A DNA stretch of 43,315 nt from positions 1-43,315 of the forward strand of contig JAFZVQ010000059.1 of NCBI GenBank assembly GCA_017617715.1. The letters are read 5' to 3'. The notes beneath the pieces are model-generated. The model saw nothing but the letters and a program-made list of their open reading frames with translations. It was not told where the DNA came from and did not search any database. Each line of letters starts with the position of its first letter. Positions within the stretch are counted from its first letter, which is position 1. Positions 15,148 to 23,989 of this stretch are shown here, piece after piece. This DNA is from Bacteroidales bacterium. Lineage in GTDB: Bacteria; Bacteroidota; Bacteroidia; Bacteroidales; UBA932. The position numbers and the translations under genes are program-made.

Positions 15148-18100
15148 CTAAATGTCTCGGACGCAGCGGGGCGTTGTCACAGTGTGGGAGGAGTTGGGAT
15201 TGGCCATGAGGAGTTTCTGCGTACTCATGCCCCAACCCCATCGATTATTCACCTTACGGGTGCCATCCGAGCCAAAAGACCAGTGCGTGCGGGAAGGGAA
15301 GAAATTGCCTTTGATGAATGTCTTATCACTCTTACTGTCATTAGCGCCTACATACAGTCTGGGAATAATAGTCCATAATAGTGCCAATTCACGGACATTA
15401 GGAAGACGGTAGCCAGTTGGACAAACATGGAACTCGGAATCAAGGCCGTCAAAATTCATATCCAAATAGTCATTTAACGGTTTGGCCCACTTAATTTCGT
15501 ATGTGGTTCCATTAAAGGTATGACTTTCAGGAATGGCTGAAGTCGTGGACACAGGAGCTGTTTCGAAACCGCGCGAAAGACATGCCATCTTGCTGTTCTC
15601 ATCATGTCCGACCAATTCATGAATGACAGGCTCCCGCAAGGATGTAGTATTAATGCGAGAACAATCAAACCTGAAAAAAACGTTAGCAGTATAGTCCCCG
15701 GTATAATCAGTCGTAATGGAACCATCAGTGTTGAGTAACATACGATGAGGGACAACAAAGGATTCAGGTATCACATCAGCAGGCGCAAAAGAAATATCCT
15801 TAATTGTTCCGTTATCATTATAATAGCCCAAGTTGCGCACACAGCGGGTGCTGAAAACTCTCGTCTGTTCCTTATTATTATCCCAATAACTGTAGTGGCT
15901 ACCGTTGATGCCCTCTTCGGCCCATACAGTACGTACAAAGGCATTGCTGTTGCCTGCGCCGTATGTGGAGATATCATCGGCTTTAATTTCACCCTGGAAT
16001 TGATTGCTGGCCAGGATGTGCTGACGCCAAACATCCGTAACATTGCTTGACTGCTGCTCAGCAGACCTTTGATATAAACGCGCATCACCTTCAATACCGT
16101 AAGAGCCCATGAAGATTCCCATCAACTGGATATCTGAGGCCATATACCAGCGGATTTCCTCCGGATCGATTATGCCGTCGCCATCGTTATCACGGTTACG
16201 GGACAAGCAACTATATCGAAGATAATTATAATCCTCTCCATGGGGGCCGGGGCTGGTGCTGCTCCACAGTCTGGATGTTGTATTTTCCGCTCTCAGATTG
16301 AGATAGTGATCCCACCGGCTCTCCTCATAGGAGCGATGCCCAGGGCCATCACCGACAGGGATTTCCACCCCATCTGGATCATATATTTTCCAGATTTTTA
16401 ACGTATTCAGACGTCCGTTTTCCAAACTGGTATTGCCATTGTTTTCATAGTCCTTGTTTTTCCAATAGGTCGATTCTCCTGTTTCCAAATCATCATCCTC
16501 AAACTCAAGGCCCCATGCGGATGCCAAACCAGCAGCCTCTTGAATGGCATAGATACTCTGGATAGAGCGCTGCTGCAAAGTAAAGGACGAGCCAATCTTC
16601 ATGCTCTCTCCATCTGCAGACTTGCTCTGGGAAGAAAGAATATGCATACGACGCATAGGCTGGTTGACCATGTGTGTCTTCCAAAGGGTTGGAATGTATA
16701 CATTGGTGAGTGGATGCTTCTCATAGTAAAACTCGCTGACAAAGGCCGTCACTGAAATCTTAGGTCCTGAAGGATCATTGTCAAAATCGTTGTTAGGCTC
16801 AAAATCCGGGTCATAGCCAGGGTCGCCCGGCTGCAAAGCCGCTTTCGCCTTGTCAATATCATATTGCTGCTTCTGGTGCCTCAGGTAATCCACCAACTCA
16901 TCGACATACATGGTCCGTGTCTTGTCCGTGCGGTCTAATCCATAATAATCCGGATGGTCATGCGGTTTATAAACAAAGCGCTGATTAGCATAATAATTAT
17001 TGTTCGACGGATCAATGTCATTGACGTGAAACTCCACCCATTTATAGTCAAGCTTTGTAATACTTGTGGGCGGGCCATCACCATCCGGATTGAATGGTGT
17101 TTCCACATACCAGCTGATACCGTCGGGGTCAGCCATATAATCGGCATGAAAAGAAATAACCTGAGTACAGTAATGGCAATCGCAGTCGAATACCTCCTCC
17201 ATAGCCACAACTACCTTTCCAGTTGCACCAGGCTCATTCTCTGCCAGGCTTCCGGAGCCACCATCATTAGCTTCCACTTCCGCACGGATGTCCGAAGCGC
17301 CGTTGATAAAAATATTGTAAATGTATTTATGATTGCGGAGAATGCTGAAATCTCCGAAACTGCCACCGTGGGCAACATCAAAATTACCAAGATGGATGAC
17401 ATACCTGACATTGGCATCCAATGTGGCATTATCGTTCGTCACCTCATTAGCTTCTCCGGCATTGAGGGTATTACTGATGTTCATCACTATCTTGCCCGTG
17501 ATGACTACGTATGTGGAACGAGCGTCGGCATATTCAAAAGCTCCGTTACTGAATAGATAATACGTCCCTCCATGACTATCCAAACTGCCAATATCAGGTT
17601 TTACCTGCCTGTCCCTGAATGGATAGGGATTATAATCACCCGGATCATCCAAACTCCCGTTACTATTTGCATCGTTAGCTACCCAGCCATTGGTCGGGGT
17701 TTTGATTGGAGCCTTTCGGTTCTCCATCATATAAAAGGAGAAACTATGTGTGGATACTTTGGTCACACCGTCAGCATAAACGTCTCCAGGTTTGGATGTG
17801 AGCGTTTCTTTCTCAAAACCGACAGCGTCCGTCGAGAAAAATTGATCGGGGAGAACAGTCGCAGCGTCATCGTAGGGATCTGATGAAGACGCCGGGGTCC
17901 TTTCCAGCAGGTAACTACAGAGCGGTACGTTGACCACCTGCCACCTGTCCGGAGTAAACGATCTGATAGAAGCCCCTTCCGTAATACGAACATTGAATGT
18001 GACTTTTGCGTACAAGCGGTGAAGAATCAACGTTTTGCCATTGATATGATTGGCCGCAGAAGGATTACTTGAAATTGTAACACCATCCACCAGTCCGGTC

Positions 18101-18654
18101 ATCATGAAATAACCCGAATTGGCGGCAACCTCACTTCGCACCTGCGCCGCCACCATATTTTCTACTTCGGAAAGGGTTTTTACAGTGGAGAGCAATTCGG
18201 GCGAAACATCAAGATCTTCCGGATTCATATTAGCGACAGCAACCACGGTGCAACCTGTTGCGCTGGATGTCTTGATATGAATGGTACCATTAGTGGTAGG
18301 AGAGGTATCAGTTGCCATATTGGCAACCGTCCAATAATTGGAAATGCCCGCAGAGGCCAAGCTGCCATCCTGATCCAGATTGGAGCCCTCAAAATAATGC
18401 CCGTAAATCTTTTTATTCGAACTGTCGAAAACTAACAAATAAATATTGTAGACATTAGATTCCTGAGCCATTGTCAGCTGGCCGCGGGTCATAACGCTCA
18501 CGTCGGGACTAGGAGTGCCGAAAGGGATAACGACATCAACCATGCCGTCTTCATCGGCGGAATTATCATTTTCCCATCCTATTTCTTTAGTACATGCGCA
18601 CACGCATACGAATGCGGCCAGAATAAAGACGATATTTATCAGAATCCTTTTCAT
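15148..18654 (-). CDS. DUF4906-type large fimbrial-locus lipoprotein
   Basis: The product has 1168 residues from the ATG at 18654, chosen because it gives a lipoprotein signal (MKRILINIVFILAAFVCVCAC). The longer open frame to 18762 lies within the upstream gene. After the signal comes a fimbrillin-like N-terminal region (V-Y-N-I-Y-L-L-V-F-D), then long beta-rich and Asp/Asn-rich regions. The C-terminal part carries C-P-T-G-Y-R-L-P-N-V-R-E-L and two T-x-x-C-V-R repeats, which are typical of DUF4906 proteins of Bacteroidales fimbrial loci. By position and size it may be a tip or adhesin component; this is inference. It is the last gene of the operon, 7 nt after the preceding stop. Its codon use is visibly more AT-rich than pgk or rpsP. 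Confidence 0.82.
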   Translation of the reverse strand: MKRILINIVFILAAFVCVCACTKEIGWENDNSADEDGMVDVVIPFGTPSPDVSVMTRGQLTMAQESNVYNIYLLVFDSSNKKIYGHYFEGSNLDQDGSLASAGISNYWTVANMATDTSPTTNGTIHIKTSSATGCTVVAVANMNPEDLDVSPELLSTVKTLSEVENMVAAQVRSEVAANSGYFMMTGLVDGVTISSNPSAANHINGKTLILHRLYAKVTFNVRITEGASIRSFTPDRWQVVNVPLCSYLLERTPASSSDPYDDAATVLPDQFFSTDAVGFEKETLTSKPGDVYADGVTKVSTHSFSFYMMENRKAPIKTPTNGWVANDANSNGSLDDPGDYNPYPFRDRQVKPDIGSLDSHGGTYYLFSNGAFEYADARSTYVVITGKIVMNISNTLNAGEANEVTNDNATLDANVRYVIHLGNFDVAHGGSFGDFSILRNHKYIYNIFINGASDIRAEVEANDGGSGSLAENEPGATGKVVVAMEEVFDCDCHYCTQVISFHADYMADPDGISWYVETPFNPDGDGPPTSITKLDYKWVEFHVNDIDPSNNNYYANQRFVYKPHDHPDYYGLDRTDKTRTMYVDELVDYLRHQKQQYDIDKAKAALQPGDPGYDPDFEPNNDFDNDPSGPKISVTAFVSEFYYEKHPLTNVYIPTLWKTHMVNQPMRRMHILSSQSKSADGESMKIGSSFTLQQRSIQSIYAIQEAAGLASAWGLEFEDDDLETGESTYWKNKDYENNGNTSLENGRLNTLKIWKIYDPDGVEIPVGDGPGHRSYEESRWDHYLNLRAENTTSRLWSSTSPGPHGEDYNYLRYSCLSRNRDNDGDGIIDPEEIRWYMASDIQLMGIFMGSYGIEGDARLYQRSAEQQSSNVTDVWRQHILASNQFQGEIKADDISTYGAGNSNAFVRTVWAEEGINGSHYSYWDNNKEQTRVFSTRCVRNLGYYNDNGTIKDISFAPADVIPESFVVPHRMLLNTDGSITTDYTGDYTANVFFRFDCSRINTTSLREPVIHELVGHDENSKMACLSRGFETAPVSTTSAIPESHTFNGTTYEIKWAKPLNDYLDMNFDGLDSEFHVCPTGYRLPNVRELALLWTIIPRLYVGANDSKSDKTFIKGNFFPSRTHWSFGSDGTRKVNNRWGWGMSTQKLLMANPNSSHTVTTPRCVRDI

Positions 18655-18661
18655 GCCGAAA

Positions 18662-20446
18662 TCATTTAAATGTATGGGTTGGCGAGGCGTTTGCAGCTGC
18701 CCAGGCGTCAGTCCATGTGGAATTATCCACCTGGAAACTAAGAGTTCCGTCAATTGCGGCATAATAGACGTTAATTACAACGTTAATGCTTTCATTTCGT
18801 GTCATGTGCACGAGAGGCACCGCCTTGTGGCTATCACTCTCCAGGCGGCTGAGAAGGCCGCCGAAATCTTTCAATTCTCCGAAGAAAAGATACTGACGGT
18901 CTTGTTTTGGACCATCAGAAGCTGGACTATTTGTCGTTCTCAAAAATGACTTTTTAGCGTCATCAGCGTTCGATTGAATATATCTCTTGTTTCCACTCAC
19001 AATCTGATACATACGGACAAGGTTTTCCCCATTCAAATCTGACGGAAACTTCGTTTTATCGTTAATCGCTCCCTTTTCAAAATAAAGGCCAGTTATACTC
19101 GATCCAGAAACCGGGTTGTTGGCGGAAGTACTTAGGGCAAGGCCGTCTATTTTATAATTCCCGCCGGCTAACTTACTCAGCCTTCTGAAATAAGTTGATC
19201 TGGCACCGGTGTAATCAAATGTTGCACTCTGGGAAGCATTTGAATCAATGCCATTCCATGCAGAATAACCGGAATTGGAGGTGCCCGTACCAGTATATGA
19301 ATAATCTACATAGGTGAAAGGATTCGTTTCCTCGTATATGGCTTCCATACGAGAAAAGAGAGGCGCATATGTGGCATACCCCGTACTTTCCCATGCCAGG
19401 TTCGTGCCCCCGATAGCATAATATAGACGCCCGTATCGAGTGTTTTTTTGCGGGTTGACCAAGAGAATGTCCACTCCTTCCCCTTCGTCTATTGCACACA
19501 ACGTCGAATAGTTCAGTACGCCGAAAGGCCTGTTACCAAGACTGAGTTCCAAGTTGGACAAGCCCTCAGAAGAACGGTCCAGAGTAAGCTTGGCATATAC
19601 CTTATAAACGTTGGTTGAGACCCCTTCGTACATGTATTGGGAATAAACTACACTTTCGGTATTTGCACTAACCGTCACAGAATTCTGCGCATAAGCCGGC
19701 ATTGTCCTATATGTTACACCGGCAGGGACAACAGGAAGGCCGTCACCGTCTTTACGTTCAATCAAATATGCCTTGTCCGGATTAATGTGGCTGAAGGACA
19801 GCTCTTTCACTTTTACCGGATACGAGGTGCTGTTGTTGACTATTACGTTGAATTGTACAACCGGACGATGCAGGTCAATGGTTGCCGATGCCGTGGAAAT
19901 GCCTAATGGAATCTCCACATGTCCGGTCAACAACATTGAACTGGAAGGGCTTCCGGGCACATTTGTGCCCGTCATAGTCTTCAATTGTTTATCGATAAAG
20001 CCTGAAAAAGAATCGCCGACCGAAACTTTGGCTTCTTCACCAGTCGAGCCAATTTGATGAGATCCATCCTGCCACGTCGTATCGTCATAATTGGCATAGG
20101 CGTAGGCATGGTAATTGCCGGGAAGCAAGCTGCTGAAGGATATGACATCATTGGTTTGTGGGCTATTGGAATAATCATCCGCCAACGCTTTAGTGACTAT
20201 ACCTACTACTTTACCGGTATTATCTGTCAAGACGACAAGAAGGTTATTGAATTGTCCGCCGTTGAGCGTGGTTGGAGTGTAAGCTTTTGTCTCCAGGCTG
20301 ATTTCATCCCGCGAATCGACAAAGAGGATGATACTGCTTCGCTCCGACGCAGAAGACTTATCAGTGGAATCCAGCTCTTTCTGACAGGATTCCACCGCAA
20401 GGAGTGCGGCGCCAAGCGTCAATATTATCATCCATTTTCTCATCAT
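18662..20446 (-). CDS. FimB/Mfa2-like fimbrial subunit lipoprotein
   Basis: The product has 594 residues. It has a lipoprotein signal (MMRKWMIILTLGAALLAVESC). The N-terminal domain reads F-N-N-L-L-V-V-L-T-D and L-L-P-G-N-Y-H-A-Y-A-Y-A-N, the usual pattern of FimB/Mfa2-type anchor or accessory subunits. A second domain starts near residue 170 with H-V-E-I-P-L-G. The start ATGATG overlaps the TGA of the upstream fimbrillin gene by 4 nt, so the two are translationally coupled. In characterised type V pili such subunits anchor the fibre or limit its length. Which of these applies here cannot be read from sequence. Confidence 0.75.
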   Translation of the reverse strand: MMRKWMIILTLGAALLAVESCQKELDSTDKSSASERSSIILFVDSRDEISLETKAYTPTTLNGGQFNNLLVVLTDNTGKVVGIVTKALADDYSNSPQTNDVISFSSLLPGNYHAYAYANYDDTTWQDGSHQIGSTGEEAKVSVGDSFSGFIDKQLKTMTGTNVPGSPSSSMLLTGHVEIPLGISTASATIDLHRPVVQFNVIVNNSTSYPVKVKELSFSHINPDKAYLIERKDGDGLPVVPAGVTYRTMPAYAQNSVTVSANTESVVYSQYMYEGVSTNVYKVYAKLTLDRSSEGLSNLELSLGNRPFGVLNYSTLCAIDEGEGVDILLVNPQKNTRYGRLYYAIGGTNLAWESTGYATYAPLFSRMEAIYEETNPFTYVDYSYTGTGTSNSGYSAWNGIDSNASQSATFDYTGARSTYFRRLSKLAGGNYKIDGLALSTSANNPVSGSSITGLYFEKGAINDKTKFPSDLNGENLVRMYQIVSGNKRYIQSNADDAKKSFLRTTNSPASDGPKQDRQYLFFGELKDFGGLLSRLESDSHKAVPLVHMTRNESINVVINVYYAAIDGTLSFQVDNSTWTDAWAAANASPTHTFK

Positions 20447-21531
20447 TCGAAAATGATATCGTCCGTAGTTACCTGAACCTCATCCCAGGGGACAGTCCGC
20501 ACAGTAATATTCACGCCACTACGGCTCAAATCAACATAATAATTATACACATAGTTAGGGTTCCATGATACTCCCGCCACATCCAACTGATTCAAAACGC
20601 CATAGAAATTCACCTCTGAAGTAATGGGCGCTTCATCGTTGTATGCAACAGAGTACCGCAGGGTCACATCAGTAGATAAATTCTGCGGAATCATGTAATA
20701 CCACCCCATCTGAAGATAATCATCGGGGTCGCTGGTGTTCGCAGGATACGGAACCTCCTTCCTTGTGGTCGGATCCGACGAATCGGCACTCCAGGAATGG
20801 ACGGTGGTGACCACGCCATCCGTCCATTGTCCTAACGTTATCGCCGGATTATCTCCCACGAGATGTGCATCCACCCTTAAGCTACCATTGGCCACCACAT
20901 TATCCAAGCTAAAACTCGTCAGGTAATAGTGGTCAGAAGCATCGGAAGAGGCCTTGGAGAACAGGAAACGAACTGCAGCTGTCGCATGATTAAAATATAA
21001 TGGAACCGGATTCTTACCCTGGTCTGCAGGCTTTCGGGATGCACGCGCCACCATAAGGTCACAGTTTTTGCTTGCCTGATGAACAACAGTGAGATGGTAC
21101 ATGTCATCTTTGTATATTTCCGCCGATGATGGGTTGTATGGGAAAACAGCCGCAAAACAGTAAATACCATTATCCTTCCAATACTTCAGCGGGGTATAAT
21201 TCCACACACTGTGGTTATGATCCAGATTCCCATCATTATCTATATCAAGGACATCATCGCAAGTCAGTTCTTCGTTGGTAAAAATAGAAATCGGATTCAA
21301 GTTAATAACTTCTTCCCAAATTCCGAAAACACTCACATGTTTATTGAAATCCACAAGAACGGTGGAATCTGCAGGAACTTCCGATCCTGTCTTTGTGTGT
21401 ACCGAAACATCGGGAGCTGAGAACAGAATGGGACTCCCGGTTCCTTCGCCCGCCGAAGAAGACAGAGGCTCCCTCTCACATCCGGCAAGCAGTGCGAGCA
21501 CAACAGGCAGTATGTACGGGAAAACTCTCAT
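20443..21531 (-). CDS. fimbrillin-family lipoprotein (third pilin-like gene)
   Basis: The product has 362 residues with a lipoprotein signal (MRVFPYILPVVLALLAGC, Cys18). The fimbrillin hallmarks are a T-K-T-G-S turn after the signal, F-G-I-W, W-N-Y-T-P-L-K-Y-W followed by a C-F-A-A-V-F-P-Y strand, then H-A-T-A-A-V-R-F in the second domain, and a terminal T-V-P-W-D strand. It lies 2 bp after the previous fimbrillin gene and overlaps the next by 4 nt. It has diverged considerably from its two upstream paralogues (N-Y-T-P-L rather than Y-S-P-[IL]), suggesting a minor or accessory pilin. Confidence 0.82.
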   Translation of the reverse strand: MRVFPYILPVVLALLAGCEREPLSSSAGEGTGSPILFSAPDVSVHTKTGSEVPADSTVLVDFNKHVSVFGIWEEVINLNPISIFTNEELTCDDVLDIDNDGNLDHNHSVWNYTPLKYWKDNGIYCFAAVFPYNPSSAEIYKDDMYHLTVVHQASKNCDLMVARASRKPADQGKNPVPLYFNHATAAVRFLFSKASSDASDHYYLTSFSLDNVVANGSLRVDAHLVGDNPAITLGQWTDGVVTTVHSWSADSSDPTTRKEVPYPANTSDPDDYLQMGWYYMIPQNLSTDVTLRYSVAYNDEAPITSEVNFYGVLNQLDVAGVSWNPNYVYNYYVDLSRSGVNITVRTVPWDEVQVTTDDIIFE

Positions 21532-21533
21532 GT

Positions 21534-22601
21534 TTACAGGTGGTAATTATTCGGCGAGCCCCACGAAGTCCATTGAACCTGGAAAATAATAGGATCGTCT
21601 GGCTTAATGGTGATGGAATATGTATAGTGGTGATTCTCCTCCCATTCCGCCGTGGCAGGTGAGAAGATATCAGACATTTTGATAGTATAAATATTTGTCA
21701 GGGGCGAAGTCAAGCCCGAGAACATGATAGTGTATTCAATCCTGAGTTTTGAATCCTCAAGGGTCTGGGGCATAGGCATGATACCCGGAAGGGTCTGATA
21801 AGATGTCGTGAGAACCAGGTCTCCAGAGTATGCGTTCATATTACCGGGGGCTCCGGTGGGAGCGGTCCAACCGGTACTTTGGTTGTGGACTGCAGTATAC
21901 TTAACGTTGTTGAGAGTTATGGATTTGAGCTTGACAGTATACTTAGGATGATCCGCATCCTCACCTTCTCCATACAGTTTTTTAACCTTGAATTCAATCA
22001 GGCTCAAGGTGTGGTGGAATGTGAAACTAACCGCTTCGTCCAGATCCTGCTTGGACTCGCTTTCCACCAGGTCGGACACTAGTAGATCTGTTTGTCCGTC
22101 AGTTACAGTGAAACGGATATCGGGAATCCCGACAGATTCGTTTGTGTAGCTTGAACTTAATCCGCTATCACGAAGAGTCAGGTTCGAATCATTATATGGA
22201 CTATACGCCCAGAAGGAGATGGTATTTTCGATATTGTTGGGCCAGTATTTTAGTGGAGAATAGGAATAGCTATCGCTCAAAGCGGTATAGGTAACATCCT
22301 CGTTGAACATAAAGTTCGGAGTACAGGTCGAAGCATTCCAAGCTCCATGTGTCCCGTTGATGATTCCTGGCTGATAGAAAGCAAAGACGCCGAAGGTCGT
22401 ACCGTTAGGCAATGCGGTGCCGGTCTTGGTGGCAGGGGCGGCGATTGTGGTGGTGAAGCGGATGGGCACGTCGCCGGAAAGATCGTTCCAGACGTCGTCG
22501 TCCGGCCCCTGGATTTCCACGCAGGAGCCGAGCGACAGCGCCGCCAGGACGAGCACGGGGATGGCCCCCAGGAGTGCCCTCCTGAGCGCCACCGCTGTCA
22601 T
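21534..22601 (-). CDS. fimbrillin-family lipoprotein (second pilin-like gene)
   Basis: The product has 355 residues from the ATG at 22601. That start gives an ideal lipoprotein signal (MTAVALRRALLGAIPVLVL then a Cys27 lipobox). An upstream in-frame ATG (22643) and a GTG (22652) would add residues translated from an interspersed repeat and part of a hairpin. Hallmarks are F-G-V-F-A-F-Y, Y-S-P-L-K-Y-W-P-N, I-S-F-W-A-Y-S-P-Y, a H-H-T-L-S-L-I-E-F strand in the second domain and a final W-T-S-W segment. It follows the first fimbrillin gene after a hairpin-containing gap and is 2 nt from the next. It is probably a pilus subunit displayed on the surface after lipid-mediated export and proteolytic maturation, as known for type V pili. 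Confidence 0.85.
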   Translation of the reverse strand: MTAVALRRALLGAIPVLVLAALSLGSCVEIQGPDDDVWNDLSGDVPIRFTTTIAAPATKTGTALPNGTTFGVFAFYQPGIINGTHGAWNASTCTPNFMFNEDVTYTALSDSYSYSPLKYWPNNIENTISFWAYSPYNDSNLTLRDSGLSSSYTNESVGIPDIRFTVTDGQTDLLVSDLVESESKQDLDEAVSFTFHHTLSLIEFKVKKLYGEGEDADHPKYTVKLKSITLNNVKYTAVHNQSTGWTAPTGAPGNMNAYSGDLVLTTSYQTLPGIMPMPQTLEDSKLRIEYTIMFSGLTSPLTNIYTIKMSDIFSPATAEWEENHHYTYSITIKPDDPIIFQVQWTSWGSPNNYHL

Positions 22602-22620
22602 TCTGAGCGCAGCGAAGAAT
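22596..22620 (-). repeat. interspersed repeat, copy 4, overlapping a fimbrillin start codon
   Basis: On the minus strand this is the standard repeat (ATTCTTCGCTGCGCTCAGAA then TGACA). The terminal AATGACA contains the ATG at 22601 that begins the best lipoprotein signal of the second fimbrillin. In the longer reading frame the repeat is translated as F-F-A-A-L-R-M-T. Confidence 0.85.
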
Positions 22621-22650
22621 CCGTATGCCTTTTCCGTCTTCATACTTGGC

Positions 22651-22680
22651 ACCCAGGCGGGCGGTCAGGCCCGCTTGGGT
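22651..22680 (-). promoter_or_regulatory. strong hairpin between first and second fimbrillin genes
   Basis: ACCCAGGCGGGC (22651-22662) pairs with GCCCGCTTGGGT (22669-22680), a 12-bp stem with one wobble pair and a 6-nt loop. It begins 14 nt after the stop of the first fimbrillin gene in transcription order. No T-run follows, so it is more likely an mRNA-stabilising or attenuating structure than a full terminator. This would raise the yield of the first pilin over downstream subunits. Confidence 0.75.
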
Positions 22681-22693
22681 AAAAGAACATAAC

Positions 22694-23938
22694 CTATGAG
22701 AGGTTCACAGGGAGATCGATATCAACATTGGAAGGATCTGCCCAGTCCTCAACGGTAGCCTCAAGTTTCACGGTGGTCATACCGAGAACGATGTTCAGGT
22801 TGTAGTTGAGACCGCAGGCAAAGCTTGCAAAAGTAATGTCCTTGTCAATGACATTCTTCACGCAACTGATGCCGCCATCCAGTTTTGTATCCTTAGTGGT
22901 CACATAATAAGTGATCTTGACATTGAGGGTGGCTCCGTCACTCTTCGGTATGAAGGTGTAGTAAGTGGCATCTGTCTTTGCAGGAGCAGCACCGGTGAAG
23001 ATGTTGACATTGGTCTTGGTCACGCCGGTTTTACTTTCAGGGAAAGTGGTCTCTACTCCGTCGTTTGTTGCCCTTAGAGACTCAGCAATATTAGAACGAG
23101 GAATTGTGAGTGTGGTTTCGGCAGCGGAAGTGGAAGTCCATTTTGCAACATTAGCCTGATCATTGTTCAGATTCAGTACGCCGGAGGGATAGAAAGAGCC
23201 CTTGATTTCGACCTTCTCAATCGTAATCCTGGTGTTGGCATCGACATCCACGTTATTCGTACTCATTTCTCCATCTATAGTACGAACTCCATCAAAGAAG
23301 CCGCGAACATTCACATTGAAGCGGGCAAGAGCATGCTTAAAGATGAATGGAATAGTTCCGGTGACAGCCTGCTTGGTCTGGTTTTTCCAAGGATAACCAT
23401 CGGTTTTCACACCCCAGCAAAGGTCAACTGCAGTGGCAGGAGTAGGATCAACAACATAGGTGATGGTCGGATCACCGGTTGCAGTGTTGGCGCTCATTGC
23501 GGTAATGTTGTAAGATCCGGATGCAGTCTCAACATAAGGGGCATAAGCAAAGAAGCTGACGTAATCAGTAGCGGCACTGTGAGCGCCTGAGCCATACTCG
23601 TTAGGCCAGTACTTGATAGGGCTGTACTCCCACGGGCCATTATTCGTGGTATTCCAGAACACTCCCTGGTTGTACATGAAGTTAGGCTTGGTTGTGCCGG
23701 CATAGGTTGCGTCATCAGTGTAGTAGGCGAAAACGCCAAAACCACCTTCATCGCCCGCAGCTAACTTGATAGTTGCAGTAGTAGTCTGACCGGCCTTACC
23801 AGCCTTGGTCTGAGGCACATACACACCAAACTTGACAGGAGTGCCAGGCTCGGCGATCTTCTGGGTGTTCTCCACCTTGGCGCATGCGACAAGGAGGACG
23901 GCTGCGGAAGCAGCGAAAATTAAAACTTTTTTCATCAT
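22694..23938 (-). CDS. fimbrillin-family lipoprotein (first pilin-like gene, probable major subunit)
   Basis: The product has 414 residues. It has a lipoprotein signal (MMKKVLIFAASAAVLLVAC). Fimbrillin hallmarks: P-V-K-F-G-V-Y, G-F-G-V-F-A-Y-Y, P-N-F-M-Y-N-Q, W-E-Y-S-P-I-K-Y-W-P-N, V-S-F-F-A-Y-A-P-Y, then in the second domain I-P-F-I-F-K-H-A-L-A-R-F. The C-terminal strand carries V-E-D-W. It is the first of three fimbrillins in the operon, preceded by a 51-nt gap and followed by a 12-bp hairpin, the arrangement expected for the most abundant subunit. The major-subunit role is inferred from position. No protease cleavage site can be fixed from sequence alone. Confidence 0.87.
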   Translation of the reverse strand: MMKKVLIFAASAAVLLVACAKVENTQKIAEPGTPVKFGVYVPQTKAGKAGQTTTATIKLAAGDEGGFGVFAYYTDDATYAGTTKPNFMYNQGVFWNTTNNGPWEYSPIKYWPNEYGSGAHSAATDYVSFFAYAPYVETASGSYNITAMSANTATGDPTITYVVDPTPATAVDLCWGVKTDGYPWKNQTKQAVTGTIPFIFKHALARFNVNVRGFFDGVRTIDGEMSTNNVDVDANTRITIEKVEIKGSFYPSGVLNLNNDQANVAKWTSTSAAETTLTIPRSNIAESLRATNDGVETTFPESKTGVTKTNVNIFTGAAPAKTDATYYTFIPKSDGATLNVKITYYVTTKDTKLDGGISCVKNVIDKDITFASFACGLNYNLNIVLGMTTVKLEATVEDWADPSNVDIDLPVNLS

Positions 23939-23989
23939 AATAAATGGGTTAAAAGATTAATAAATAGTTGTTTATATGTTGTTTTGGTT

